Positions 1 to 5,528 of a DNA stretch of 14,243 nt are shown here, piece after piece. The stretch is from JBEKSX01 sp049516635 (GTDB lineage Bacteria > Bacteroidota > Ignavibacteria > Tepidaquicellales > OLB5), in the NCBI GenBank assembly GCA_049516635.1, contig JBEKSX010000102.1:1-14243 (forward strand), given 5' to 3'. Positions within the stretch are counted from its first letter, which is position 1. Each line of letters starts with the position of its first letter. The notes under the pieces are model-generated. The model worked only from the letters and a program-made list of their open reading frames with translations, was not told the DNA's origin and did no database searches. The position numbers and the translations under genes were made by a program.

Positions 1-705
1 GTCATCATCAATTTGAGGATCGTTCATATAACCATCATATATATAATCCGAAGGCGGTAAAGGAGCCCACGATACATAATCATCGTTTTGCCTCCAATTT
101 ACCCATGCGGGAGCCCATACCCTTCCTGGTATCCACAACCAGCCGCCAGTCGGAGAATGCGCCCACCTGCCGTAGTGGTGAACTGTTTCTTCCCAGGGTG
201 ATGGAGCTCTAAAGTACCAGCCTTGATCGGTATTAACCCATTGCCCGTTTCTGTAAGGCCTATATTCCGGAGTTTCACCCACAGACAGGTTTACAGACAG
301 ATCCGGTGATGGCTGCCAAGCGAAAATCATTCCCATTCCTGCATCGGTTGATGCATTAGCATCTTTAATTCCAAGCAGATTCGCAAGTGTTAATCTGCTG
401 CTGCTTGAACTTTTAGATGATGCAGTTTTAGGTTTCATACCAATATCCTCAGGTTTTACCTGTATCCATTCGCCGTGAGGAGCAAGCTGATCGTAAAATT
501 CTTTGTAATCGACCGTAGTAAGGTCTTCATCAGATTCCGCAAAGTCCTTTGGGTCAATCGCAGAGGCTTCCAAATTTTTGTCCTGTTGTTTTACCTGGTC
601 TTGGGTCAAATTCCCATTTGCTGTCTTTGAACAGGAGGAAAGTGCGAACAACGAAGCGAACAGTATTAATAGTCCCATTGTTCTTAAAATTAATTTCGTT
701 TTCAT
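1..705 (-). CDS. DUF6600-type lipoprotein, copy 1 (C-terminus beyond window)
   Basis: The first 235 codons are visible and open to the window edge. Residues 1-25 form a lipoprotein signal peptide with lipobox LSSC (Cys25), so the product should be membrane anchored in the envelope. A serine-rich linker lies near 95-103. Residues about 147-217 carry the aromatic signature of DUF6600 proteins: GQWVNTDQGW, PWEETVHHYGRW, GWLWIPGRVWAPAWVNW, then YVSWAPLPP. The domain has no established biochemical role. The start is the ATG at 703-705, behind an A-rich leader. A promoter module of the shared type lies at 758-830. The gene is a paralogue of the split gene at 2580-4342 and is intact where that one is broken. 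The family call rests on motif recognition; the C-terminal region is not visible. Confidence 0.82.
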   Translation of the reverse strand, partial: MKTKLILRTMGLLILFASLFALSSCSKTANGNLTQDQVKQQDKNLEASAIDPKDFAESDEDLTTVDYKEFYDQLAPHGEWIQVKPEDIGMKPKTASSKSSSSSRLTLANLLGIKDANASTDAGMGMIFAWQPSPDLSVNLSVGETPEYRPYRNGQWVNTDQGWYFRAPSPWEETVHHYGRWAHSPTGGWLWIPGRVWAPAWVNWRQNDDYVSWAPLPPSDYIYDGYMNDPQIDDD

Positions 706-737
706 AACGATAGTTCTTTCTTTTTATTTAAAATCAT
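702..737 (-). CDS. Possible 11-residue upstream ORF in the lipoprotein leader (copy 1)
   Basis: The leader contains ATG at 735-737 opening the frame MILNKKKELSL. Its TGA stop overlaps the lipoprotein ATG as ATGA, an arrangement compatible with translational coupling. The same frame exists in copy 2. No clear ribosome-binding site precedes it, so expression is a guess. Confidence 0.22.
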   Translation of the reverse strand: MILNKKKELSL

Positions 738-757
738 ATTAGTTATTTAACTTATTG

Positions 758-830
758 TAAAGCTATATAGATATACCTGGTAAGTCAATTACCTAAAGAG
801 ATGAAGAAGGAACTACATCTCTCGGATGAG
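758..830 (-). promoter_or_regulatory. Promoter module 1 with shared 47-bp box
   Basis: On the minus strand, the 47-bp box (830 to 784) starts CTCATCC, holds the invariant AGATGTAGTTCC, and ends ATTGAC. After the TTG (786-788) a 20-nt spacer leads to TAGCTTTA (758-765), a 7 of 8 match to the Bacteroidota -7 element TAnnTTTG. It lies 52 nt before the lipoprotein ATG. The box includes GAGATG-N12-CATCTC, a 6-bp inverted repeat that could be an operator. Confidence 0.75.
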
Positions 831-840
831 TGGTTGCCAG

Positions 841-860
841 TCGTTTTGGAGGAATAATGC
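841..860 (-). promoter_or_regulatory. Second conserved upstream element, copy 1
   Basis: On the minus strand this reads GCATTATTCCTCCAAAACGA, directly upstream of the 47-bp box. It recurs at 4478-4497 and, one base shorter, at 5411-5429. The modules near 12.5 kb and 13.5 kb lack it. A second binding site or part of the duplicated promoter are both possible. Confidence 0.4.
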
Positions 861-954
861 GGTTTCGTTCGATTTTGCAGCTTTTATGCTAAATGAACGT
901 GATTGGGTTGACTCAAAGATTCGATACAGTAGTTTCTTAAGTTCAAAATAGTAT

Positions 955-989
955 TAAACTCTGGCAGGCTAATTATCTGTCAGAGTTTA
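955..989 (-). terminator. Hairpin downstream of the LysE gene
   Basis: TAAACTCTGGCAG (955-967) pairs with CTGTCAGAGTTTA (977-989) with one G-T pair and a 9-nt loop. It lies 50 bp past the LysE stop. The U-tract is poor, so it may be a weak terminator or an RNA-stabilising stem. The copy at 4592-4626 keeps both arms. Confidence 0.4.
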
Positions 990-1038
990 TACAGATTCTT
1001 AGATATTCTTTCGACATGCACCGCTATTAATTCAAAAT

Positions 1039-1809
1039 CTACAAAATATAAAAGGCAGAGATAGCAGCTTTTGCAAAGAGAAAAACACCAAGCATTAACA
1101 ATATTACCCCGGCAATTATATTAAGTTTGTTCACAGTTGCCTGATTAATTCGCTTTTTGTTTCCAGTTATTAGCTTTAACAATGTATAAAACCACGCCAG
1201 TGTACCTGTAAAGGCTCCGATTGAAAATAACAACCCGCCTAAAAAAGAGGAATTTAGAAAATTATATCCTTTAAGATATCCAACAAACGCAATCCATGAA
1301 GCAGGCAGAGTCAGAGAAGACATACATAACAGCACTCCCATAAAAAATAAACCAAATGAATTTGTCCTGTTAATTTCTGTAACTTTGAGATGCTTTGCTA
1401 TGTTTTTTGCTTTATCACTCAACATACTTACCCTGACAAAAGCTGTATTAAACTTTACAGATTCTTCTTCTTCAAGCCTGCTATAAGTAATCTTTGATCT
1501 CAAAATCTTCAGACCATATATAAAAACAATAACACATCCTGAAAAAGTCAGCACAATTTCTATTGTATAAGCATTTTTAGCATAAAAATCTGATGCAGCT
1601 GCAGGAAAAAATGAAACAATCAAAGTGATTCCACCGAAAGCTATAAGACAATAGAAGAAATCCATGAATGCAGCACCTAATGCAATTGCTTTACCCCCTC
1701 TTATTTCATTTTTAAAACCTTTAGAAATAATTGCAAAAGCAATTGGTCCTATCGGAGGAACTGAAACAATAAACCCGGTTAATATTCCTGCTATAAGATT
1801 AATTATCAT
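1039..1809 (-). CDS. LysE/RhtB-family transporter
   Basis: An inner-membrane protein of 256 residues with about six hydrophobic segments (roughly 5-30, 45-70, 85-104, 150-178, 186-214, 228-252). The N-terminal motif VPPIGPIAFAI (17-27) matches the proline/glycine motif in the first helix of LysE-family exporters, which move amino acids or other small solutes out of the cell. The substrate cannot be read from sequence. The loop between segments 3 and 4 (about 105-150) is long and charged (RLEEEE, then Lys-rich), making the protein longer than the usual ~205 residues. The start is the ATG at 1807-1809, 46 bp after the stop of the DUF1003 gene, so co-transcription is likely. A hairpin lies downstream at 955-989. 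Confidence 0.8.
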   Translation of the reverse strand: MIINLIAGILTGFIVSVPPIGPIAFAIISKGFKNEIRGGKAIALGAAFMDFFYCLIAFGGITLIVSFFPAAASDFYAKNAYTIEIVLTFSGCVIVFIYGLKILRSKITYSRLEEEESVKFNTAFVRVSMLSDKAKNIAKHLKVTEINRTNSFGLFFMGVLLCMSSLTLPASWIAFVGYLKGYNFLNSSFLGGLLFSIGAFTGTLAWFYTLLKLITGNKKRINQATVNKLNIIAGVILLMLGVFLFAKAAISAFYIL

Positions 1810-1855
1810 ATTTATTAGATTTTGTCAGATATTATAAGTTCATTACCCAATAAAA

Positions 1856-2407
1856 CTATTGTGACTTATTACGGTCAAGTTTTTTGATAATTTCTTCAAA
1901 CAATGTAAATTGTTTTGATTGCGTATCGAAAAGTGTCTTGATCTGCTCTTCAAGCAATAAATTCATCTTTTGATGCAAACTTCGGATCTCCATTTCCGAT
2001 TTGAGATTTATCATGTAATCATTTTCATCTCTCATCCTGTCTTTTTCTGCATGCCTGTTCTGGCTCATGAGAATCACCGGTGCCTGCAAAGCAGCTATCA
2101 AAGAGAGAATCAGGTTCATCAATATGAAGGGATAAGGATCGAACGGTACTCTAATTAGTGCAATGATATTAATAACTACCCATCCGGTAAAGAAAATTAC
2201 AAACAAAATAATGAATTTCCAGCTTCCTCCAAAACGGGCAACTTTATCCGAGACTTTTTGACCCGGACTAAGTATATCCTTGGGAGGATGAAGGAGATTT
2301 TTGATTATAAGATCTTCCTCATTAATTGTATCCTTAACTATCTAATGAAGTTTGACCAGATGCTCATTCTGGTCAGTTGATAGTTTTTCTATTTCTTTGT
2401 TTGCCAT
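1856..2407 (-). pseudogene. DUF1003 membrane protein gene with an in-frame amber codon
   Basis: Reading from ATG 2405-2407 gives MANKEIEKLSTDQNEHLVKLH, then TAG (2342-2344), then the same frame continues IVKDTINEEDLIIKNLLHPP and on through the DUF1003 core: SDKVARFGGSWKF, a membrane segment, PFDPYPFILMNLILS, QAPVILMSQNR, DRMRDENDY, NLKSEMEIRSLHQK. The total of 183 codons fits this family of small two-helix membrane proteins of unknown function. The codon before the break and those after it are family-like, so a single nonsense change is the simplest reading. The only standard start after the TAG is a TTG at 2204-2206, inside the first membrane helix, which would make a truncated product. The start lies 68 nt past a terminator, and LysE follows by 46 bp. 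A sequencing error cannot be excluded. Confidence 0.75.
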
Positions 2408-2449
2408 TGCTAATGTTATTTGATTAAAAAGATTAAGAATCCAGCCGGA

Positions 2450-2466
2450 GAAACTAGATTGGTTTC
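2450..2466. promoter_or_regulatory. Operator-like palindrome before the DUF1003 gene
   Basis: The minus strand reads GAAACCAATCTAGTTTC, an inverted repeat with one mismatch and a 3-nt centre, 42 bp before the DUF1003 ATG. A perfect version, GAAACTAATGTAGTTTC, sits at 13701-13717 before a DUF1003-like remnant. It could be an operator or an RNA stem; no regulator is identified. Confidence 0.35.
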
Positions 2467-2474
2467 AGATTAAA

Positions 2475-2504
2475 AAAAGGGGCAGTGCAAATACTGCCCC
2501 TTTT
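2475..2504 (-). terminator. Rho-independent terminator of DUF6600 copy 2
   Basis: AAAAGGGGCAGT (2475-2486) pairs perfectly with ACTGCCCCTTTT (2493-2504) around a 6-nt loop. On the minus strand the stem is followed by a run of seven T. It lies about 75 bp past the DUF6600 stop and before the DUF1003 start, so it separates the two units. Confidence 0.85.
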
Positions 2505-2579
2505 GATAACCAGCATTAATTAATTGGGTAAACCATTTCTCTCATTATCTTTGAACGTTTTAAAATTGATCTTATCGTT

Positions 2580-3836
2580 CTATTTTTTTTCTTTCCCGTT
2601 ATCCTTTTCATCAGGTTTGTTCCCATTATCATTGACTTTTTGATCGTTGCCGTTATCATTGACTTTTTGTTTATCTACGTTATCGTTGCCTTTTTGATTG
2701 CTCCCATTCTCATTGCCATTAGGTTGGGTCACTTTTTCATCAACTTTAGGTTGGGTCACTTTTTCGTCAACTTTAGGTTGATTCACTTTTTCGTCAACTT
2801 TAGGTTGATTCACTTTTTCGTCAACTTTAGGTTGGGTCACTTTTTCGTCAACTTTAGGTTGATTCCCCTTAGGGTTGCCATTGGGTTTGTTCACCTTAGG
2901 GTCAACATTAGGTTTGCTCACCTTATTGTTGCCATTAGGTTGATTCACCTTAGGATTAACGTTAGGTTTGCTCACCTTATTGTTGCCATTAGGCTGATTC
3001 ACCTTAGGGTTGACATTAGGTTTGCTTACCTTATTGTTGCCATTAGGCTGATTCACCTTAGGGTTGACATTAGGTTTGCTTACCTTATTGTTGCCATTAG
3101 GCTGATTCACCTTACTATTGCTATTAGGCTGATTCACTTTACTATTGCTATTAGGCTGATTCACCTTATTGTTAACATTAGGTTTGTTGACACTAGGATT
3201 GTACATCTTATTGTTGACAGTAGGTTTGTACAACTTAGTGTTGTCATTCGATTGGTTCCCCTTAGTGTTGACATTAGGTTGGTTCCCCTTTGTGTTGCCA
3301 TTAGGTTGGTTCAACTTATCATTACTGTTGGTTACTATTCTGACATCATTATAATTCTTAAAAGATTTCGGCTGGTTTACTGTAACTCCCGTATTTTGAT
3401 TGTTATTATATCTTTTGAAATCGGGAGTATAAACATTAAATTGCTTGTCAGAATACCTGACATCATTAGAATTCCTAACGTGCTGAATGTTTACCATATC
3501 AATAGGCCTGCCATAAAAGTTTTGAATTACATTTACATCGGGACCTCTGTTTATTATTATATTATTGACAACAACTATTCCGACAGTATTATTCATTTGA
3601 CTGGCATAAATCCTGTCCCCATTATCATAGTATGGATTATCATATCTGTATATATCTTGGTCACAAAAATGTCTTCTTTCAACTATTACATAGTAGTCAT
3701 CATCAATTTGAGGATCGTTCATATAACCATCATATATATAATCCGAAGGCGGTAAAGGAGCCCACGATACATAATCATCGTTTTGCCTCCAATTTACCCA
3801 TGCGGGAGCCCATGGTGGTGAATTGTTTCTTCCCAT
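2580..3836 (-). CDS. C-terminal fragment of frameshifted DUF6600 lipoprotein, copy 2
   Basis: The frame is open for 418 codons from ATG 3834-3836, but that ATG lies in the wrong frame of the upstream coding region. The first eight residues (MGRNNSPP) are out-of-frame sequence; homology to copy 1 begins at WAPAWVNWRQNDDYVSWAPLPP. There is no signal peptide, so this piece alone would not be exported. Next comes a tyrosine- and asparagine-rich stretch to about residue 178, then about 22 near-identical 9-residue units, then an Asp/Lys/Asn-rich tail. Without the 55-bp net loss at 3814 this would be the second half of a lipoprotein of about 600 residues. The long open frame suggests a recent break, a frameshifting site or an assembly error. 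A strong terminator follows. Confidence 0.6.
   Translation of the reverse strand: MGRNNSPPWAPAWVNWRQNDDYVSWAPLPPSDYIYDGYMNDPQIDDDYYVIVERRHFCDQDIYRYDNPYYDNGDRIYASQMNNTVGIVVVNNIIINRGPDVNVIQNFYGRPIDMVNIQHVRNSNDVRYSDKQFNVYTPDFKRYNNNQNTGVTVNQPKSFKNYNDVRIVTNSNDKLNQPNGNTKGNQPNVNTKGNQSNDNTKLYKPTVNNKMYNPSVNKPNVNNKVNQPNSNSKVNQPNSNSKVNQPNGNNKVSKPNVNPKVNQPNGNNKVSKPNVNPKVNQPNGNNKVSKPNVNPKVNQPNGNNKVSKPNVDPKVNKPNGNPKGNQPKVDEKVTQPKVDEKVNQPKVDEKVNQPKVDEKVTQPKVDEKVTQPNGNENGSNQKGNDNVDKQKVNDNGNDQKVNDNGNKPDEKDNGKEKK
2724..3305 (-). repeat. 27-bp tandem repeat coding for 9-residue Asn/Lys/Pro units
   Basis: On the coding strand, 21 nine-residue units and one five-residue unit follow each other. Families in order are PNxNTKGNQ-like, PNSNSKVNQ (2), alternating PNGNNKVSK and PNVNPKVNQ (an 18-residue, 54-bp higher-order period), and PKVDEKV[TN]Q (5). 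Most units fit Pro-x-x-[ND]-x-Lys-x-x-[QK]. Degenerate units continue to the stop. The very similar adjacent units point to slippage or recombination, and the composition suggests an extended, basic, surface-exposed stalk. Confidence 0.9.
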
Positions 3837-4342
3837 GGTGATGGAGCTCTAAAATACCAGCCTTCATCGGTATTAACCCATTGCCCATGTCTGTAAGGTC
3901 TATATTCATGATCGTCCCCTACTGACATGTTTACAGACATATCCGGTGATGGCTGCCAGACGAAAATCATTCCAAAATCCAAATCTGATGCATTAGCATC
4001 TTTGATGCCAAGCAGATTCGCAATTGTTAATCTGCTGCTGCTTGAACTATTGGATGTTACAACTTTAGGTTTCATACCAATTTCCTCAGGTTTTACCTGT
4101 ATCCATTCGCCGTGAGGAGCAAGCTGATCGTAAAATTCTTTGTAATCGACCGTAGTAAGGTCTTCATCAGATTCTTTAAAGTCCTTTTGGTCAACTGTTG
4201 TAGCAGTCAAACTTGTGTCCTTTTGTCCTACCTGGTCTTTGGTCAAATTTCCATTTGACGTCTTTGAACAGGAGGAAAGTACGAACAAGGAAGCCATCAG
4301 TATGAATAGTCCCATTGTTCTTAAAATTAATTTCGTTTTCAT
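3794..4342 (-). CDS. N-terminal fragment of frameshifted DUF6600 lipoprotein, copy 2
   Basis: The fragment has 182 codons from ATG 4340-4342. Residues 1-25 form a lipoprotein signal peptide with lipobox LSSC and Cys25. Most of the rest follows copy 1 closely, including YDQLAPHGEWIQVKPEE, the Ser-rich linker, IFVWQPSPD, GQWVNTDEGWYFRAPSPWEE. After HHHG the frame leaves the family sequence and ends in LPHG and a TAA at 3794-3796. The cause is the loss, relative to copy 1, of the segment coding YGRWAHSPTGGWLWIPGRV, the core of the DUF6600 motif. The product should still be exported and lipidated but lacks most of the domain. Promoter module 2 lies at 4395-4467, and the fragment overlaps the downstream open frame by 43 bp. 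Confidence 0.65.
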   Translation of the reverse strand: MKTKLILRTMGLFILMASLFVLSSCSKTSNGNLTKDQVGQKDTSLTATTVDQKDFKESDEDLTTVDYKEFYDQLAPHGEWIQVKPEEIGMKPKVVTSNSSSSSRLTIANLLGIKDANASDLDFGMIFVWQPSPDMSVNMSVGDDHEYRPYRHGQWVNTDEGWYFRAPSPWEETIHHHGLPHG

Positions 4343-4374
4343 AACGATAGTTCTTTCTTTTTATTTAAAATCAT
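4339..4374 (-). CDS. Possible 11-residue upstream ORF in the lipoprotein leader (copy 2)
   Basis: The frame MILNKKKELSL starts at 4372-4374 and its TGA overlaps the lipoprotein start as ATGA, exactly as in copy 1. The stretch is identical in both copies, but the whole leader is well conserved, so this is weak evidence for translation. Confidence 0.22.
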   Translation of the reverse strand: MILNKKKELSL

Positions 4375-4394
4375 ATTAGTTATTTATCTTGATG

Positions 4395-4467
4395 TAAAGC
4401 TACATAGATATACCAGGTAAGTCAATTACCTAAAGAGATGAAAAAGGAACTACATCTCTCGGATGAG
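4395..4467 (-). promoter_or_regulatory. Promoter module 2 with shared 47-bp box
   Basis: The box (4467 to 4421) differs from module 1 at one base. The TTG at 4423-4425, a 20-nt spacer and TAGCTTTA at 4395-4402 give the same promoter geometry. It lies 52 nt before the start of the split lipoprotein gene. Confidence 0.75.
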
Positions 4468-4477
4468 TAACTGCCAA

Positions 4478-4497
4478 TCGTTTTGGAGGAATAATGC
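4478..4497 (-). promoter_or_regulatory. Second conserved upstream element, copy 2
   Basis: The minus strand reads GCATTATTCCTCCAAAACGA, identical to 841-860 and 10 bp upstream of the box, the same distance as in copy 1. Confidence 0.4.
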
Positions 4498-4591
4498 GGT
4501 TTCTTTTGATTTTGCTGCTTTTATGCTAAATGAATAAGATTGGGTTGTCTGAAAGATTCGATCCTGTTGTTTCTTAAGTCACGAATAGTAT

Positions 4592-4626
4592 TAAACTCTG
4601 GCAGGTTAATTATCTGTCAGAGTTTA
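4592..4626 (-). terminator. Hairpin downstream of the DxDxDG protein gene
   Basis: TAAACTCTGGCAG (4592-4604) pairs with CTGTCAGAGTTTA (4614-4626), the same arms as at 955-989, with a changed loop base. It lies about 108 bp past the stop of the 4734-5291 gene and lacks a strong U-tract. Confidence 0.4.
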
Positions 4627-4733
4627 TACAAATTCTTAGTTACAAACTGTTGTAATTGAGAATATGAGCATATATTGTGCATATCTCTTGCATTAGTTCC
4701 TTTACTTCAACCGACATGCACAGCTATCGTTAT

Positions 4734-5291
4734 TTAATGTATGATCGCTATTGCTAGAACAATAATGACAAGTACGAGAATAATGGTGATCAAGGTTCCT
4801 GTACCTAAACCTAATACATCTTCTGCATGTAACACTCTATAATCATATTTGTTTGTATGAGAATTGAAATCGAGTTTCTCAATGGCAAACATATCAAGTT
4901 TTCCGTCACCTTTAGTATCTGCAAAGAAGATTGGCATAGGCATTCCTATTTTTATTAATGAAGGGGTTTCATATTTATCATAATGTGAGTTTTCTAAAAC
5001 AAAATATGGGTTCTCCAATGAACCGGTATTTCTATAGTACTCAACATTTCCTTTTTTAAACACGAGCATATCAAATATTCCATCACCATCAACATCTACA
5101 AAAGCTGCATTTTCAATATGCATATTGTTATTTACGTATGCATCTGCAATTTTTGAAATGTCCTCTTTAGTAAAAGTTTTTACAACTTTCTTAGTAGGGT
5201 TGGCAGGATTATCATCGTTTGCCCGGGCAACTGATGAGAATGCAAAAATTAACAGTAAAACTGAGTACAGAATTGACCTGGTAGTTTTCAT
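4734..5291 (-). CDS. Small secreted FG-GAP/EF-hand-like DxDxDG protein with hydrophobic tail
   Basis: Residues 1-24 are a signal peptide (cleavage probably after ARA). Two aspartate-rich loops are visible: DVDGDGIFD (66-74), a canonical DxDxDG-type calcium loop followed by MLVF as in FG-GAP/VCBS repeats, and a weaker DTKGDGKLD (125-133) followed by MFAIE. The phrase EYYRNTGSLENPYF (84-97) between them also resembles FG-GAP repeat proteins. Only about two repeats fit in 185 residues, far fewer than in full propellers. Residues 165-184 form a C-terminal hydrophobic segment ending IIH, suggesting a tail anchor. The ATG at 5289-5291 lies 36 nt from promoter module 3. The role is unknown; calcium binding and surface exposure are inferred. 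Confidence 0.7.
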   Translation of the reverse strand: MKTTRSILYSVLLLIFAFSSVARANDDNPANPTKKVVKTFTKEDISKIADAYVNNNMHIENAAFVDVDGDGIFDMLVFKKGNVEYYRNTGSLENPYFVLENSHYDKYETPSLIKIGMPMPIFFADTKGDGKLDMFAIEKLDFNSHTNKYDYRVLHAEDVLGLGTGTLITIILVLVIIVLAIAIIH

Positions 5292-5327
5292 GGTTTTATT
5301 AAGTTAAAGTTAATTAAATTCATATAG

Positions 5328-5400
5328 CAAAATTATAGAAAGACTTAAATTATGTCAATAATTCAAAAGAATGAATAAGGAACTACATCTTTTGGTTGAG
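5328..5400 (-). promoter_or_regulatory. Promoter module 3 with shared 47-bp box
   Basis: The box (5400 to 5354) keeps CTCA-n-CC, AGATGTAGTTCC and ATTGAC but diverges in between. The TTG at 5356-5358 and a 20-nt spacer lead to TAATTTTG (5328-5335), a perfect TAnnTTTG. It is the best promoter match of the five and lies 36 nt before the DxDxDG protein ATG. Confidence 0.75.
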
Positions 5401-5410
5401 AAACCTTTAA

Positions 5411-5429
5411 TCGTTTAGAGGAATAATGC
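5411..5429 (-). promoter_or_regulatory. Second conserved upstream element, copy 3
   Basis: The minus strand reads GCATTATTCCTCTAAACGA, one base shorter than the elements at 841-860 and 4478-4497, and again about 10 bp upstream of the 47-bp box. Confidence 0.35.
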
Positions 5430-5432
5430 ATT

Positions 5433-5528
5433 TTATTTTCTTGTGACTGTCTTATTTTCTAAAACTATACATATCCCCTCAGGATTCTCTGCGGGAGACT
5501 CCGGAGGAATATGAAATTTCCTTATCAA
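5433..5528 (-). CDS. Possible 31-residue ORF coupled to the zincin-like gene
   Basis: A TTG (5526-5528) overlaps the TGA stop of the preceding gene and opens a short frame: MIRKFHIPPESPAENPEGIC then IVLENKTVTRK. The Pro/Glu-rich composition is protein-like, but the start is TTG, no family is recognised, and its 3' end runs toward the promoter elements of the next gene. It could be chance. Confidence 0.18.
   Translation of the reverse strand: MIRKFHIPPESPAENPEGICIVLENKTVTRK

Larger units (their letters stand above)
1..1028. repeat. Left copy of a ~1-kb dispersed duplication
   Basis: This segment aligns with 3696-4731: DUF6600 coding sequence, leader, promoter box, second upstream element, hairpin and a final CGACATGCAC-n-GCTAT motif. 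Positions 1-118 are identical to 3696-3813, while the rest shows scattered substitutions. The right copy lacks 55 net bp (opposite 119-174 here) and has about 85 extra bp before the final motif. The two copies flank the LysE/DUF1003 genes. Confidence 0.9.
3696..4731. repeat. Right copy of the ~1-kb dispersed duplication
   Basis: This is the partner of 1-1028, in the same orientation. Positions 3696-3813 are identical to 1-118. Directly beyond this, at 3814, the copy lacks 55 net bp and then continues with roughly 10 percent divergence through the coding region, leader, promoter box, second element and hairpin. About 85 bp near 4640-4710 have no match in the left copy. Confidence 0.9.

Noticed and set aside
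1856..2407. TAG read as an amino acid genome-wide
   Set aside because: Several other genes here end naturally in TAG at places where their families end, so TAG is a working stop.
2724..3305. CRISPR-like periodic repeats
   Set aside because: The 27-bp units are directly adjacent, without unique spacers, and keep a coding frame throughout.
2640..3755. Long open frame of 371 codons on the plus strand
   Set aside because: It is antisense to the 9-residue repeat tract. The 27-bp period keeps an antisense frame open automatically, and its product is a monotonous Ile/Arg/Leu repeat.
5470..5512. GC-richer patch with CCTC and GAGG ends as a terminator for the zincin-like gene
   Set aside because: Only short, interrupted pairing and no U-tract. 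The short coupled open frame explains the composition as well.
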